A stretch of 64,000 nt of DNA from Luzula sylvatica (lineage: Eukaryota; Streptophyta; Magnoliopsida; Poales; Juncaceae): positions 58,002,977 to 58,066,976 of the forward strand of contig OX326957.1 of assembly GCA_946800325.1 (NCBI GenBank). Direction: 5' to 3'. Position 1 is the stretch's first letter. Each line of letters begins with the position of its first letter. Below the pieces are notes generated by a model, which saw nothing but the letters and a program-made list of their open reading frames with translations, did no database searches and was not told where the DNA came from. A program made the position numbers and the translations under genes. Shown here one piece after another: positions 21,830 through 35,518 of the stretch.

Positions 21830-24800
21830 TTATATAGCATATGTCATTCAAGCATGTGTTCCTTGTGAATTACACATGTTAATTAAAGGTGTTAATTAAA
21901 ATATAGAACGTGTGGCGGTGAAATAAAGGGGTGTATGTAGATCGAGGTGGACATGTTTTTATACAAACTATAACAATCGAGTCGGCCGATTCAGCAAATA
22001 AACGGTGAGTTAAAGCTACAAAACAACCACCTACCGAACTCCCTAAATCTAGATTGTGGCATTCTCTTTATTTACTTTAAATTATTTCAAGCTTCCGCGA
22101 ATATATAACTTGCATACTATTAATGCGAAAATTAGATCTTAAGATTATCTATTCATCCCCCTCTAGGTCTAGATTAAACAACATAACAATGTATGTTAAC
22201 ATGTTAACAAAAAATATGAAACAAAAATCATATTTTGTATTAAATCTCAAAACAATTTTAAAAACACACAAATCGCAATTAAACATGCATAATCAACATC
22301 TAATCATATGTATGTCATCCAGACAATAAATCTAAAACACAATTTATATAAAAAATATGTGAAATTCAAACAAATTACATAATTGATGATAAAATTGATG
22401 TAGTGATATTATAAATAAATCAAACGGTACCATTAAATAAATTAACATATAACAAAATACAAACCTTACTCTTGTACATAACAAAAAACGAATACTCAAA
22501 TTCTGTTAGAAAACATGTCATGTACGTTTTAAGTTTAGAATGTTCATAATTTAATTTCAGGAAGATTAACTACTTGGCAGACATAATATTCATATAAAGT
22601 ACAAAAAGACAACATAACATATTATATTGAAAAAAGTATATTAAATTATGAAAATATAATTTAATAGCATAATATCATATAATTTATAATAAAAATAGAT
22701 ATAACTAATTTGAATTTGGAAATTGTATGTGTTGGGTTGGTTTAATACGAGTTTTTAATTTCGAATGTGTGACCCAATTTATACTTTCGAATTTCTCAAA
22801 AAATCCCAATCCGGATCCGACTCAACAGTTTCGAAACCTGCAAAAAAACGAGTTGAATAAGTCTAAATTAGACGGGTTGGAGAATTTGTGTACACCAAAT
22901 GGCGTCTATATATTATACATATCATTTCTTCTGACCTTAGCTTACTTTTTGTTAATTACGTTCAGATGAACGAGGGAGAAATAAGAAAGAGAACAACATT
23001 TTTCTGAGAAATTATGAGGATAAGTGGTCCTCTTTTGTACGGGCATATGTAATATTTACATTTTCTTGAAGTGACCCATAACATATATTATTGTTAAATT
23101 TATTTGTTAATACTGAATTTTAATTATATCTTTAATTAAGTATTGTTAAGCCGCATGTGCTGTTTGAAATTTACGTAGGCACATATTAATAATTCATTTT
23201 TTGTTAATTTAGTAACTTATGATATATAATTTTACTAATTTATTCACGTGTTATTAGTCAATTTTCCAATAAATTTGATTATTTTAGTACGAATCACAAA
23301 GTTATTTAAGTATTCATATACTACTATTAGAAATAAAAAAAAATACTTTTCGCAAACGATATCATTCAACCAACTTATAATTATTCAAGTGTTGCCGTGA
23401 AATTTTTGAGTTGTCCGAAACATATTATTTTTGTCAATAAGTAGTTAATATTTACTTGTACTACTTAATCATTCTTGAGTGTTAATATAATTAAATGACA
23501 TACATGGTACTATACACGTAAACACCTATTTATCAAAAAAAGAAACACAATTTTCTTTGCAAATTAATTGATTATTAAAAAATTAATTATTGTAATCATC
23601 CGCTAAACTTACAATTATTTATTTTGAATTGTACTAATTAATCACCCTCAAATATTAATTGTCTCGTTTCGTTTTTGGTACTCAATATTTAGTTATTTAG
23701 ATTGGTCACTAAGTTTTTATTTATCCACACGTTCCATGTAAACTTTTCATTCGTCTAAATGATAATTTATTAATTTATAAATTAGATCATATAATTTTTT
23801 TTATATATATATAATAAAATTATGTGATAAAACAAACAAACTACTTATAAATTTAATTAAATATAATTAAACCACATGCATTGTTATATATTTTTGTAGA
23901 CATATATTTATAATGTAATTTTTATAAAGAAATATAAATTATTTTCGTGAATAATTTGTACACATGTTATAACTAATTTGTCCAGTAAATTTGATTGTAT
24001 CAGATTTACAATCACATTTGCGATTCATCTATTTTTTATTGGACTAATAATCACAAACTAATGATATTTATAAATTATTATAATTTATTATTTTTTTACA
24101 AAATAATTATATTATGAATAATGAAGTAATTTTCATGGGGAATGTAAAAAAATCATTACCAATATTCTTTAACTGGGATGATGTACACAAATCATTACAC
24201 AACACATTCTCTCCTTAGTTTGTTTAATGGTTCGTTAGTGTCTATATAATTTGATATGAAAAAAAATAATGAGCATGAAGTAAAGGACCAAATGTATGTA
24301 CAACATTTGAACACTGAACACAACATGTAGAGGAAATATCAAAGTTCACGTTACACATAAATGCATAAAATATTAAAATGTAGAAATAGCAAGGCCTATT
24401 ATACATGTCTAATGAGCTACATAAATCATGTGTACAATTTTTATTATATTTGGAGTTCTTGTCCTCTTCTGATGTGTCAATAAAGTGGCTCATTGAGGCA
24501 CACGTGTTAGTGGGGTTACGGGTAAATGGATAGGTAAAGAAGTTCTGGTGCACAAATTAGTATTGTGAACCGAATATTAATGCAAATCATGATGCACATG
24601 AACCAAGTCCAAACGCTCAGTATTAATTCTTGTAAAGGTGTCAGACTCTCATTTGCTATCTGTTGCAAAAATAAAATTGTCCTTTTGCAACATTCCCTCT
24701 TTTAGTATTAAAATAAAGATAGAAACTAGTTTATTGTAGATTATTTTAGGCTATTTAGATGAATGAAGTTAAATTAGATCATTTTAGATTAATTAACTTG

Positions 24801-25281
24801 TTAAATTAGGTTATTTTTGTGTTATTTTTGTTAAATTAGATTGTTTTCTAAAATTAGATTATTTTAAACTAAATTATTTAATTTAGATTAGTAAACTTAA
24901 TAATTTAAAATATTCAGAATTTTTTTTAAAAATAATTTATGTAAGTTCATTGATTAATCTAATAATTATATATTTATGTAAGTTCGTTAATTAATCTAAT
25001 AATTTATGTAAGTTCATTAATAAATCTAATAATTAGTAAACTTAATAATTTAAAATTTAGTAATTTAAACATTGTATATTTAATTATTGTATACCTATAT
25101 TTAATGATTTTATATAAATAATAACTTAAGAACTAAGTAATTTAATATTTTAATAATTTCAGAAGATTTGAAATTTGAATAATTAATTCTTTTAGTGATT
25201 TATATTTATATGTAATAATTTAGTAATTTAAACAATGTATATTAATATTTACAAATTGTCTAATTTATATTTATTAATATC

Positions 25282-25495
25282 TTTTTTTTTTTAAGGAGGT
25301 TTAAAAATGTGTCGAGACCTCGAATATATTAGATAAAAGAAGTGAAACGAAAGAGAGAATTTGGGAAGAATATATAAGACAATATTCTTATTTTTTTTGA
25401 AGAGAATCCTAAGTCAAGAATTGTGGCCATTATAGGTTTTTTTTTTTATATTGATGCCGCCGGGATTCGAACCCACAACCTCTACAACATGAGGG
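25282..25495 (-). mobile_element. tRNA-derived SINE
   Basis: Absent from the corresponding site in unit 1 (near 13870). Flanked by a perfect 12 bp duplication TTTATTAATATC (25270-25281 and 25496-25507). On the minus strand it has a Pol III B box GGGTTCGAATCCC and ends in an A-run. No good A box was seen, so it may be truncated at the 5' end. Confidence 0.88.
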
Positions 25496-25947
25496 TTTAT
25501 TAATATCACAAAATTATTTCATTGTAAACGAAACGTTTTATAACATGATGGTATATCGCTTTCGGTATTGTTACATGATTGTCTGTGTCGAAATACCATT
25601 TTTTGGCCAATTTGCATTTACATATTCTAAAATATGGAGATGTCAATTTATATTTTCCAAGTGTTAATATAAATTTTAATTGTCAAAAGTTTAGAGGGTC
25701 AAAAAGGAGAGTTAAAACTGTTCATACAAAAATTGTGTTCAAAATACGCACCTCACACATTTCGCTTATATAAGAACACAATTCAAGTGATAACAAAAAA
25801 AGGTTGTTTAATCATGTAATTGACGTGCATGCTAATAGCAAAGTTACTATTTACAAATCAAACACATTGATTTTGTTACATGAAAAAATTTATCCTATTT
25901 ATCCTTGCTAAAAAAAAAATTATATCAAATTTATCCCCACTTAACAA

Positions 25948-26759
25948 TTTCCCCTCTCATTAAAGAGGCAATACTAGCGCTCATGTGAAGCCACGGCGTC
26001 GTTACTGTTCATCTCCTTTAATGTTCATCCCTTTATTGTTCATACGGGTTACTGTTCATCGTTTTTTTTTTAATTATATGGAATTTTATTTTATTTGACA
26101 TATGTCTTGTGTTCTAAATAAAATATTTGAATTTTTCATCGTATTAATAAATATAATTTGTATACTATAATTTTACTGTTAATAAAATACTATTCACACA
26201 AATACTTTTTGTTAGCCTGAGATGGTATTATTTTTTTTTGTGCCTATTATAACAGTTTTGATTGGTACCAAGCTGCGTTTTTTTGTATTTATTATAATAT
26301 TTTTTATTGGTACTAAGCTGCGTCTTTTATGTTTTTTTGTTTGTCTTTTTCAGAATTTTATTTTATTTTACATGTTTTGTATTATAAATAAAACATTTGA
26401 ATTTTTCTTTTGGAACATATGATATGTTTTGAGGAGGAAAAAAAATTGCATTTATTGCATAATACTTGTGAGACTATTTAATATCAGACTTTTTTTTTAA
26501 ATTAACATTTATGAAGATTACTTTTGTTTTGCACTTGTAACGTTTTAGATAAAATTATTATTTTATGATCATAAAATATTTTGAAAAATCGCAGCGAAGC
26601 GCGAGAAATATTTATATTTTCTTATCAAATAATATATCCCGCAGCAAAATAACATATCAAATAATATATCAAATAATATATAAAATTATTACTTTTGCTT
26701 ATTATATTATTTCTTATCAAATAATATATCCCGCAGCGAAGCGCGGGCTATTTTCCTAG
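25948..26759 (+). mobile_element. Non-autonomous Helitron, family B
   Basis: Unit 1 keeps the empty site CTTAACAA|TCTTGATAAA at 14351-14368, so this 812 bp insert is defined exactly. It begins TTTCCCCTCTCATTAAAGAG, ends with the hairpin CCCGC...GCGGG and CTATTTTCCTAG, and sits between A and T. A second, internal hairpin (TCGCAGCGAAGCGCGA) at 26589-26604 looks like an earlier 3' end. No coding content was recognised. Confidence 0.93.
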
Positions 26760-26935
26760 TCTTGATAAATTTAACTAAAAGTTCTTACAAATGACCGATT
26801 TACCCTTCAATTCACCAACCCTTAATCCAATACCTAATCCTATACCCGATAATATGGACACCCACTTCTAAATAACAAAACCAAACCATACAAAATCCGT
26901 GAACATTTCTCTTCTTCTATCCATAAACCGCTAAT

Positions 26936-27124
26936 ATGCTATCTCTAAACCATATTCGTAGCTCAGTGAACCCTCTCCTTTATCCTGGCGATCTGGAGAT
27001 CTGGCGAGAGAAGCTCTTGCGCGACAAGAAGGAAATGAAATTTGGTTGCTCTCTCTTTCCTCACCGAGAACCAAGCTTTCTCTTCTCTTACATCCCCTTT
27101 TCTTTATCCGGCGACATGTTGTAA
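26936..27124 (+). CDS. Short ORF of unknown function, unit 3 copy
   Basis: Same frame as at 14565 and 16860. The ATG aligned with those starts is GTG here, but an upstream in-frame ATG opens a 62-codon frame. The function is unknown, and this may be a duplicated fragment without coding role. Confidence 0.22.
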   Translation: MLSLNHIRSSVNPLLYPGDLEIWREKLLRDKKEMKFGCSLFPHREPSFLFSYIPFSLSGDML

Positions 27125-27230
27125 GAAGTACTCTATAGTAAAGAATTTGAAGAAAAGAGTGCTTGAGTTAATTACAGTTCCTTTTATACTTTTGAACAAG
27201 CTAGTAAGGAACAGAAGTTCGAGCAAAAAA

Positions 27231-27437
27231 CACTGGCGGATCTATTAAAGGACTAGGGGGGGGGGGGGGGCCCACCTAGATTTTTGAATGGTAGTATATG
27301 TGATTATGCCAGTGTATTTTACGATAGAACTGCAAAATTATGTACTACCGTCCCCCCAAAATTTTTTTGGAAATTTCTCACTGCAGCCCTCCCTAGATTA
27401 TCGTCCCCCCATTAATTTGGGGCAAGATCCGCCACTG
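27231..27437. mobile_element. hAT-type MITE, 207 bp, with poly-G tract
   Basis: Ends CACTGGCGGATC and, inverted, CAGTGGCGGATC. The 8 bp flanks GCAAAAAA and GCATGAAG both derive from GCAAGAAG, seen at the empty sites in units 1 and 2. A G-run lies at about 27256-27270. No ORF. Confidence 0.88.
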
Positions 27438-28008
27438 GCATGAAGCAACTGGGATGATCAACAAACAACTGGGGTGATCAGGTCGAGCAACTCGGAGGAG
27501 CAGTTCGAGCAAGAAGCAACGTATAATGGTGGTCGAGAACTACGGCCAATCGTCAGTGAGAAAGATAATCAAATGATTTGTCTATTTCAAGGCGTTCTTC
27601 CTCTTCTATGATCTTGACGAGAAATTTCATTCATATTATTAAGACAAACGAGTTATCCAAAGTAGATCCAGTCGAGAAGATAAAGAGACGACTGAATTTG
27701 TTATCCACCAACAAACTAATAATCAATTCGAGTACTCATGTATCTTTATACGAGTTATTTAATTTTGGAGGGTCAAATGTGATCATTTGGATTTTGTAGA
27801 GGTTTCATTCAGGAATTTCAATACCAATCGATTTTTCGAATTAAAAAAAAAAAAAAAAAACCTACGCGGAGTTATTTAATGTCTTAAATTAGTAGGACGT
27901 GCTCCTCGATAAAAAGCACCATGTTGTGTTTACAACAACTAATATACTTTTTTTCTTTATACACTGATCGTTACAAATAAAAATGGAAGGATTTTACAAA
28001 TATATTAT
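27438..28008. other. Unit 3 flank and CLPX 3' intergenic region
   Basis: 27446-27700 is the flank shared with unit 2 (17130-17385). The open frame at 27578 is not kept in unit 2, so it is not called. 27700-28008 is AT-rich and includes the likely CLPX 3' UTR. No further feature seen. Confidence 0.6.
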
Positions 28009-31008
28009 TTAAATACTCATAACCCGCGTAGATATCTCCGCGTCTCGATCCAAATCACTCTCCACTCCTATCACACTCTACAAAACCCCAAAAAAAACAC
28101 AGCATTAACAAAAATACAACGAAACGAAACAAATAAAGTATACACAAAATACATACCACGTGGTCCTTGCCCTTCGCGTCAGAGAGATACTGTTCCAGCG
28201 CACCGAGTCCGCGCAGAATTTTAGCGCCGACGCCAGACTGGTCGAGCACCCCAACCGCCTCTTCGTCCACCAATACCGCGTCTATTTCCTCCTCTCCTTG
28301 TTTCACTTCGGGAATCTAAAAGTTTTCTACTCAGGTCAATTTGACTTTTTCGTAAGGGTATATATGTACAATATTTCAAATTTACATTACCTCGTACATG
28401 GCATCGACGAGAATATTTTCCAAAATTGCCCTTAGTCCTCTTGCTCCAGTGTTTTTTGCCATTGCTTTTTTTGCTATCATTCTTAAAGCTCCTTCTGTGT
28501 AATGCAAGTTAACCTAAAATTAATTTTTCAAAAAGATTAATGTAGTTTAATATTTTTTGAAGTAAAAAGAAGGGATATATGATATAAATTATAAATTACT
28601 CACGTTATTCATGCTGAATAGTTTCTTGTATTGTTTACCAAGAGCGTTCTTGGGCTCGGTAAGTACCTAAATTCATCAAATTTTGATTATTAATTTGTAA
28701 CTATTGAAATATGTAAACTAATGGAAATATAAAATAATGAATTACTTGTACTAATTGATCTTCATTTAATGCGGCTAAACTAACAAGTATAGGAAACCGC
28801 CCAATAAATTCTGGAATTAACCCATACGCTATCAAATCCCCACTCTCCACCTGTTCATTATTTTTTAAATTATTTTAAAAACAAATAATAACTTTTTGAT
28901 ATTTGCAATAATCCAGGGGTATTTTTGAAAATTTTCTAATATATGAATAAATAATTTATACCGATTCCAATAAATTAGACGTGACCATAGCATTGGTTAA
29001 ACCCCCAGATCTCATATTCGCTCGAACCGGCGCCCCAAACCCTATTGAAGAATCTTGTCGTCTAATTTCAAAAATTCCAAAATTCAAAATTCGAATTCCG
29101 AATTTATTAATTATTTAACGATACAAACCTTTCTGAAATGGTTTTTTCCAAATCTATAAAAGCACCACCACAAATGAACAAAATATCTTTCGTGTCTATC
29201 TGAATATTGTCGCCACGTGGATGCTTTCTCGCTCCTTTCTCAGGCACATTAACTATCTGTACATATATAATATATTCAAGGGTCTTCTCATAATTTTCAA
29301 TAATTTAGGGGCTTATTTGCAAAAAAAATGTAACGTACGGTTCCTTCGAGCATTTTTAATAAGGCTTGTTGAACCCCTTCTCCAGATACGTCTCGACTTA
29401 TATTAAGACTCTCTGCCTGTAAATTAATTTTAAAAAAGAATAAGCATTATAAGAATAGAGGGGGTTTTTGTAATTTTGAAGAATAAGAAACCTTTTTTGT
29501 GATTTTGTCGACTTCGTCTATGTACACCATTCCTTGTTGAGCTGCTTGCACATTAAACTCCGCAACCTTTAATTAATTCATTAATTTGCAAAATATTATT
29601 TTTTATATCATTCAGGATTATTGTGAAAATATTGAAATTGATAAATTATACCGAGAGTAATTTGTATAGTATAGATTCCACATCTTCTCCAACATAACCA
29701 GCCTATTAAAAAAATTATATAAATATATATGGTTTTTGGAGAATTTCCCAATTAATTTAGTTATTATAATTTTTGAAAAAAATTAATGGAATAAATATTT
29801 ACATGCCTGAGTCAAAGTGGTAGCGTCAGCAATTACAAAGGGGACATTCACAAACCGAGCTAGGGTTTTAGCCAGTAAAGTTTTTCCTAGAAATAAATAC
29901 AAATTAATTGAATAAAAATGAAAAAATATATGATTAATTGAACGAATAAAGAGGGATGAAAATAATAAATACCTGAACCAGTGGGACCCATCAGAAGAAC
30001 GTTACTTTTTTCGAGTTCGACATTATCGTCATCATCTAATTCCGCTTCATTTTCTGCCCCTGACCTAATTAATTATCGAATATTTCAGATTTTTGAGTAA
30101 TTTTCAATGAAATATCGTATTACATTACCCTTTCATTGTTTGATGATATATTCTTTTGTAATGATTATATACAGCCACTGATAATACCTGGAAATTAGCC
30201 CCAAAAACACAATCAAAATTGAGAAAAAGAAAAAGAAAACAAAATTTATAAAAAAAAAACTGACCTTTTTGGCCCTCCCTTGGCCAATAACATATTTATC
30301 CAACCCTTTACAAATCTCCTTTGGAGTAGGCAAATCCTTGCCCAAACTGGATCCGCCCCACCCTTCTTTTCCTCCAAAACCCGACCCGTTAGCTCCTCCA
30401 CCTGACCCGCCCCCTGGTCCTGCCACTCTAACCACGTTCAAGTTCGGAGCAAAGGGCGGACCAGGAGGTGCATGAACTGCCATATTGTTCCCATCCCATG
30501 TCTCAGGCGGGTCACCACCTGAAAACCTTATCGGATTCCTTTCCTCCCTGTCGGATTCCAACTCCGGAGTCCGTAACTGGCCAATTTCGACAAAAGTCCC
30601 CTGCAAAGGCACTAATTTGTGTGGCTTGAAGAAATACGCAGTGCGACAGTTCGGACAGAGATTCAAAGCCTGATAACCAGACTTATCCACTCCCGATCCA
30701 TAACCCGTCCCATAATTCGTCGGCAGTGGACGATTAGAAAAGAGAATATCCATATGTTTCGTACAGCGAGGACAGTGAGCTTCGGCTCGGATCCGACGAG
30801 CTTGAATCTCCTCCGATCCCGTACCGGTACCGGTACCGGTACCGGCAGAACCGCCGTCCCATATGTGCCGCTCTTGGTTATGGCGGTGAGCATACGGACC
30901 GATAACACTACCACCAGTAGATACACCGCAGTACGATGACGTGGTGGTGGCCCGCGCAGCTCTTGTGATCGTTTCCCGCAGGCGGTTCAACCGGAGAATC
31001 TGCGACAT
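28009..31008 (-). CDS. CLPX: Mitochondrial-type ClpX, AAA+ unfoldase of Clp protease
   Basis: Fourteen exons (minus strand): 31008-30265, 30187-30129, 30064-29973, 29886-29807, 29702-29652, 29566-29492, 29416-29339, 29256-29129, 29061-28962, 28850-28746, 28666-28604, 28513-28391, 28315-28157, 28077-28009. They join in frame to 641 aa. An Arg-rich, acid-poor N-terminus suggests a mitochondrial presequence. Cys79, 82, 118 and 121 form the zinc-binding domain, followed by a Gly/Pro-rich linker, Walker A GPTGSGKT (294-301), Walker B VYIDEVDK (356-363) and a sensor-2 GARG (548-551). ClpX unfolds substrates and feeds ClpP in the matrix. Length and exon content match plant CLPX. Intron 4 appears to use a GC donor (CAG|GCATGT). 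The last exon, ending TRVMSI, is the least certain. Confidence 0.93.
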
Positions 31009-31570
31009 GATTTTTCTAGAGAGAAAGAAAGTAAACAGGCACTCAGGTAGAGAGAGAGCTTGGAGAAAGAAGAAACATGTATTTTACTACGCGTACACAT
31101 AAGTACAAACATCTATGCACACCGTAGATTTAATGCTTTAAGATTCGTGTTTGAAGAGATAAACAGTGCAGATTATACGGTAATTTTTTGTGGAGTTTGT
31201 GTTGGGTACGGGTAGAGAGTTAAAATGGGGGTAAGAATAAGGTAAGAGGGATTTTGCGGTAAGGAGATACAGTGTCAGTGTGTCGCGGTCGAGTGGGCTC
31301 CATGAGTGTGGATCCTACGTGTCAGTGAGTTGTTGGCGTAGATATTGTTTGAAAGAGGATAGGGACAAAAAAGGATAAAAGAAGATAATGATGGGTTAGA
31401 ATATTTAGAATCTTGTTTTACTGTCTCAAGCAACATGATTGATTTATTACAAAAAAAAATTGTTGTTTTTTTAATTTTTATTTGTGGTTTTTATATTTTT
31501 ATAAGGCTTTGTGAGTTGGCTATTTAATATCGAAATATTATTTTAGCTTTCTAGAATACATATTTGTTTG

Positions 31571-31620
<50 letters not shown>

Positions 31621-31820
31621 TTTTTCTTCAATACACCAAGAAATTGCTAATCGTTCATTTTTTCAAATTTATGGCTCAGATTAAATGAAAAAACCGGAAT
31701 AGTCTTATTCAGCCGGTAAAAACCGGGATTCAGCAGGTTATCAACACGTTAAAAAAGAGCATAAAAGTAATTACTTGTTGAAACTTGAACGTGCTTCATT
31801 TCCTCCTGCTTGTGCACTAC
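31009..31820. other. CLPX 5' region and (TA)n(GA)n microsatellite
   Basis: Upstream of CLPX a purine-rich stretch (CT-rich on the coding strand, 31018-31075) is typical of a plant leader or pyrimidine patch. No clear TATA box was found. At 31573-31620 a (TA)n run passes into (GA)n. No gene. Confidence 0.6.
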
Positions 31821-33587
31821 GGGCCCGTTTGATTTGGGTCATTTCGCCGGATTCTGCAAGAAATGAAACTCATTTCCGGGACAAGGGACATGTTCGTGTG
31901 TTTGATATGCAAGAAACAGCTAGAATCTCAATTCTCGTATGGTTGTCCTTGACCCCCTGTTTCTCTCATCTGTTGTCTCGCAAAAATTTCGAGAAAACAA
32001 CACAAGACTCGTTTCTCTTTCTCTTCCCGCCAAGCAGCTTTTTTTCTCGCCTCTTACGTCTCGTCGAGCTTTTCTCTCTCGCAGCTAGCTACTGAGAAGC
32101 ATGAAATCTCCATCACAGGTTGGTTCTCTCTTGTGGATTTAGGATTTTTTGGGATAATCTCTCTCAATAATTGATCGCAGTATTGATAATTGACTGATTG
32201 CTCCTCCAATTGGTCTAGACTTTTTATTCTCATAAGAACATGTAAAAAACGTATTTTAGGGTTTCTAAATCGTAGAGTAACTGATAATTGTCTTGCTTTT
32301 TTTATCATAATTTTAGGTTTCTAAATTGTCAGGATTAGAATAATCGTCTTGATTACCATAATTGCCTTGATTAATTGTAGAATGGTTGATAACCATCTTG
32401 CCTTTTTAATCCATTTTAGGATTTCTAAAAAAATTGATACTTGCCTCAATTCAGTGCCCTTTATTTTCCATAATTATCCTTCTAAAAATACAATATTATA
32501 TGATTTAGGGTTGCCCTTTATTTTCCATTGTAGTCAATTTTTCCTCATTTATCAAACTATCAGAGAGTTGATTTTACTAATTCAATGTTACAGCTATAAT
32601 TCATAATTAATTTCTCTTCTTGTTGCCTCAATTCAGTGCAAAAAGGGAAAATCAGTAAATTTCTCTCTCTCAATTTCTGATCTAGGATTTTGGGCAATTG
32701 AATTTGTCTTACCTTTTTTTTACTCTTTACAATTAACTAGGAGAATACTCGCGCTACGCGGCGAGCATGTAAATTATGTTTTCCATTGTAATACAATTAT
32801 ATATTTCTATGATAATATTAATAATATCATCTTAAAATAAAATTATTTGAATTCATTTATCTATGATTATTCATATGTTTTATAATTATTTTACATTATG
32901 ATATCCAAAATGTCTCATTTTTTAATTAAATAATAATACTTATATTAGTGTCGTTATATAATAATATATAAGAATAAGATATAATACAATTTTACGAAAA
33001 ACGTAATATTATATTATTCTTCACAATATTGCATACTATATCAAATATTAAAATAATGAATCATACAACATATGTAGTAACACGTTATTAATTATATAGT
33101 TGCAATATGATTCAAAATGCAATGGAAAATATAAAATAATATAAAACTTAATAGCGGAAGTAATTTAATAAATAATATCAAATTTTAATTTATAATAAAC
33201 ATATACAAATTATTTTATTTCATATGATTTCTTTTTATTTTACATTTTGTAAAATATCAATACAATTTGATAGGTATTTATAAGTTTTAAAAGTTATTTA
33301 GATGGATAAATTTTTTTAATTCTATTATTTTTTTAAAAAATTTTGTTTGTTTAAAAACACAAATAATCTACATTGTATTATATGAGATTTTTATTGTTAT
33401 AATTTTTTGATAAAATAAATAATTCTACTTAAAAATTCTATTATGCAAATAAAATTCTTAAAAATATATTATGTAAATATGTATCTTTAAAAATTGCTAT
33501 TATGAAAATTGGTATGTATGAAATATGCTAATATGGATGTCAGAATAAAAAGAAAAATAAAATGAATATATTTGATCATGTAATCTT

Positions 33588-34203
33588 TGTAGGGTTATAC
33601 ATATGATTATTTATGTGTGCAGCGGAATATTTACACATGTATAACTTAATTCTACCTGGATCACGTTCGAAAAACCACGAAAAAGGAAGAGTTGTTCAGA
33701 ATTTTACCTCGTACAAGTTAGTACGCGTCGACTTCTTCTCCAAATTCGTGAACCTTCTCCAAGGATTGCTCGTGCAGTCCCTCTACTCGTGTCCACCTTG
33801 ATGTTCGTCTGATCGGAACCGTCAACGCCGTTCTAGTCGACGTCACGATTATTTCTCTCAAACTTTTGCTCAGATCTCTATTCTCAAACTCTCCACATCT
33901 CAATTCGTATTGTGTAAAAGAGAGAAAATTCGGCGGCCGAATTAGGGTTCAGAATGGGAGCTCAAAAAGAGAGAAAAATGAAAATCAGAATATATATATA
34001 GGCAGGATTAGGTTAAACCCTAACAGGCCGAAATTAGGTTAAAAGCTTAATTATCAGAATAGGCCCGAAAAGTTTAAACCATAATTATTAGGTTAAAACC
34101 CTAAGTTCTGAACGGGCCCAGATTTATGAACTGGCCTAATTTTGACTGCAGATTTGCCTATATAAATTCTTCCAAGTTAATTCTTAAGCCATATTTTCTT
34201 TCA
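33588..34203 (-). repeat. Copia 3' LTR, complete
   Basis: On the minus strand it runs TGAAAGAAAATATGGC...GTATAACCCTACA. The first 79 bp are repeated at 40437-40515 with a few changes. The adjacent AAGAGAGAGTT on the minus strand serves as polypurine tract. Confidence 0.92.
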
Positions 34204-34215
34204 AACTCTCTCTTG

Positions 34216-35518
34216 GATTAAGACTTAATCAACTTGGTCATATGTCCAACATATGTCGTGAGATCTAATCACACGTGATTTCATTTTGTTTGTCCAACAA
34301 AAGTATTGGTGAGCATTATCTTGAGAATTTGATATGTTGCGAAATCTTGGTGTGACCGTTGTAGGTTCGTTTAAGACTGGCAGTGGATATGGCAGCAATC
34401 CACAAGGTATTGCGAGCACTAGACTGCCGTTAATACCTACCCAGAATTAGCACGAAAAAAAAGAGCACAAGGAGAACACATTTATGCAGATGCAGTACAT
34501 CTTCATACCTAGCTCAGATAAGTGTTATTAGTTCTCTTGTTCGCGATATCTTCCGATCAAAAGAGTCACGGTAAAGCCTAAAACTTCAAGTCATCCTCTT
34601 TTCTTTTGATCAGATATACTCTTTATCGATAAGAATTAGATTGATAATAACAATACGAACTTTATTGAGTTCCATCGAGCTTGGCCAAGCATTTCATCAA
34701 TCTCAATTCAATCGAGGGGTCCGAGAGATATCTCCCTCTATCATTTTTCAAGGCTAGAAAGGAACAATTCCTATCTTGCAACCTCACATCCTTTGCCTAT
34801 GCTAAAAACAATACTCAATAATAATCTCTGCTACACAGTTACGCGTAGGGTTAATTATATCAAAGCATTGTCTTTTCACATACTAGGTATCCATGAGATC
34901 ACTCAAGTATGAAGAACTAAAACGCACTATCTGGATATGAGTTCGTCTCCAATGACTCTGACCATGTTACAAACTCATATAGTGGTCAGTCCTATATACG
35001 ACGCCGTGTATATCCATATTCTAGAATCGACGCTACCGTCCCAGATCAGTAAAACCTGATCATCTCATCTACGAATATCCCAGTGTATGTAAAAGTCTCT
35101 ATTCAGTGAATGGACTACCTGGTTCAAACCTATGAACAACTTTATACACGAGGGACGTTTTAGAATTATATTCATTCTGTTTAGTGGTATTACTATCATT
35201 CAATTGACGAATCAATATGCCAGACTATGACCATGCAACATATTATTCTCAACTGACTCGATGCACTAAACTAGAATAAAATTCAAGGTCTATCCGATTA
35301 TTATAATCGAATAACCTTTCACACAATTTCTTGTTATTTAAAATTAAAATTTTTGAAATATGAAGGTTTAGGACATATGATGAATAATAATATAAATATC
35401 TGTCTCATAAACAAATACAATCCCAATTACACGCCTAGGGCATAATAAATGTTCTCCCACTTGCACTAGGCAGATCGAATCCCCTTATGCAATAAGAAAC
35501 ATAAATAAAATACCCAAT
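34216..35518. other. Copia 3' untranslated internal region
   Basis: Lies between the end of the copia reading frame and the polypurine tract. No ORF or domain recognised. Confidence 0.7.

Larger units (their letters stand above)
19493..24914. other. 5.4 kb AT-rich insertion block, no gene seen
   Basis: Very AT-rich, with an (AAT)n run at about 19720-19752 and a (TA)n run at 20230-20250. 19850-20400 resembles the interior of family A Helitrons, with phrases like AACCAATTGAATAGACTTGGT and ATGTAAGATAATGTGATG. Short open frames at 21604, 22123, 22727 and 24242 have no recognisable domain and no supporting context. The stretch 21840-24914 shows nothing I can name. Confidence 0.6.
19355..28008 (+). 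repeat. Segmental duplication unit 3, expanded by insertions
   Basis: Begins with the truncated cupin copy. Homology to the unit 1 flank resumes at about 24915 (the 30 bp minisatellite) and runs to the CLPX 3' end. It is interrupted by a 5.4 kb AT-rich block, a SINE, a Helitron and a hAT MITE. Because it runs unbroken into CLPX it probably holds the original 3' flank of the locus. Confidence 0.85.

Noticed and set aside
25456..25472. GGGTTCGAATCCC as part of a tRNA gene
   Set aside because: No cloverleaf or A box around it. The 12 bp flanking duplication and A-run show it is the Pol III B box of a SINE.
30269..30939. Plus-strand frames opposite CLPX exon 1
   Set aside because: Antisense to a GC-richer exon with clear ClpX motifs.
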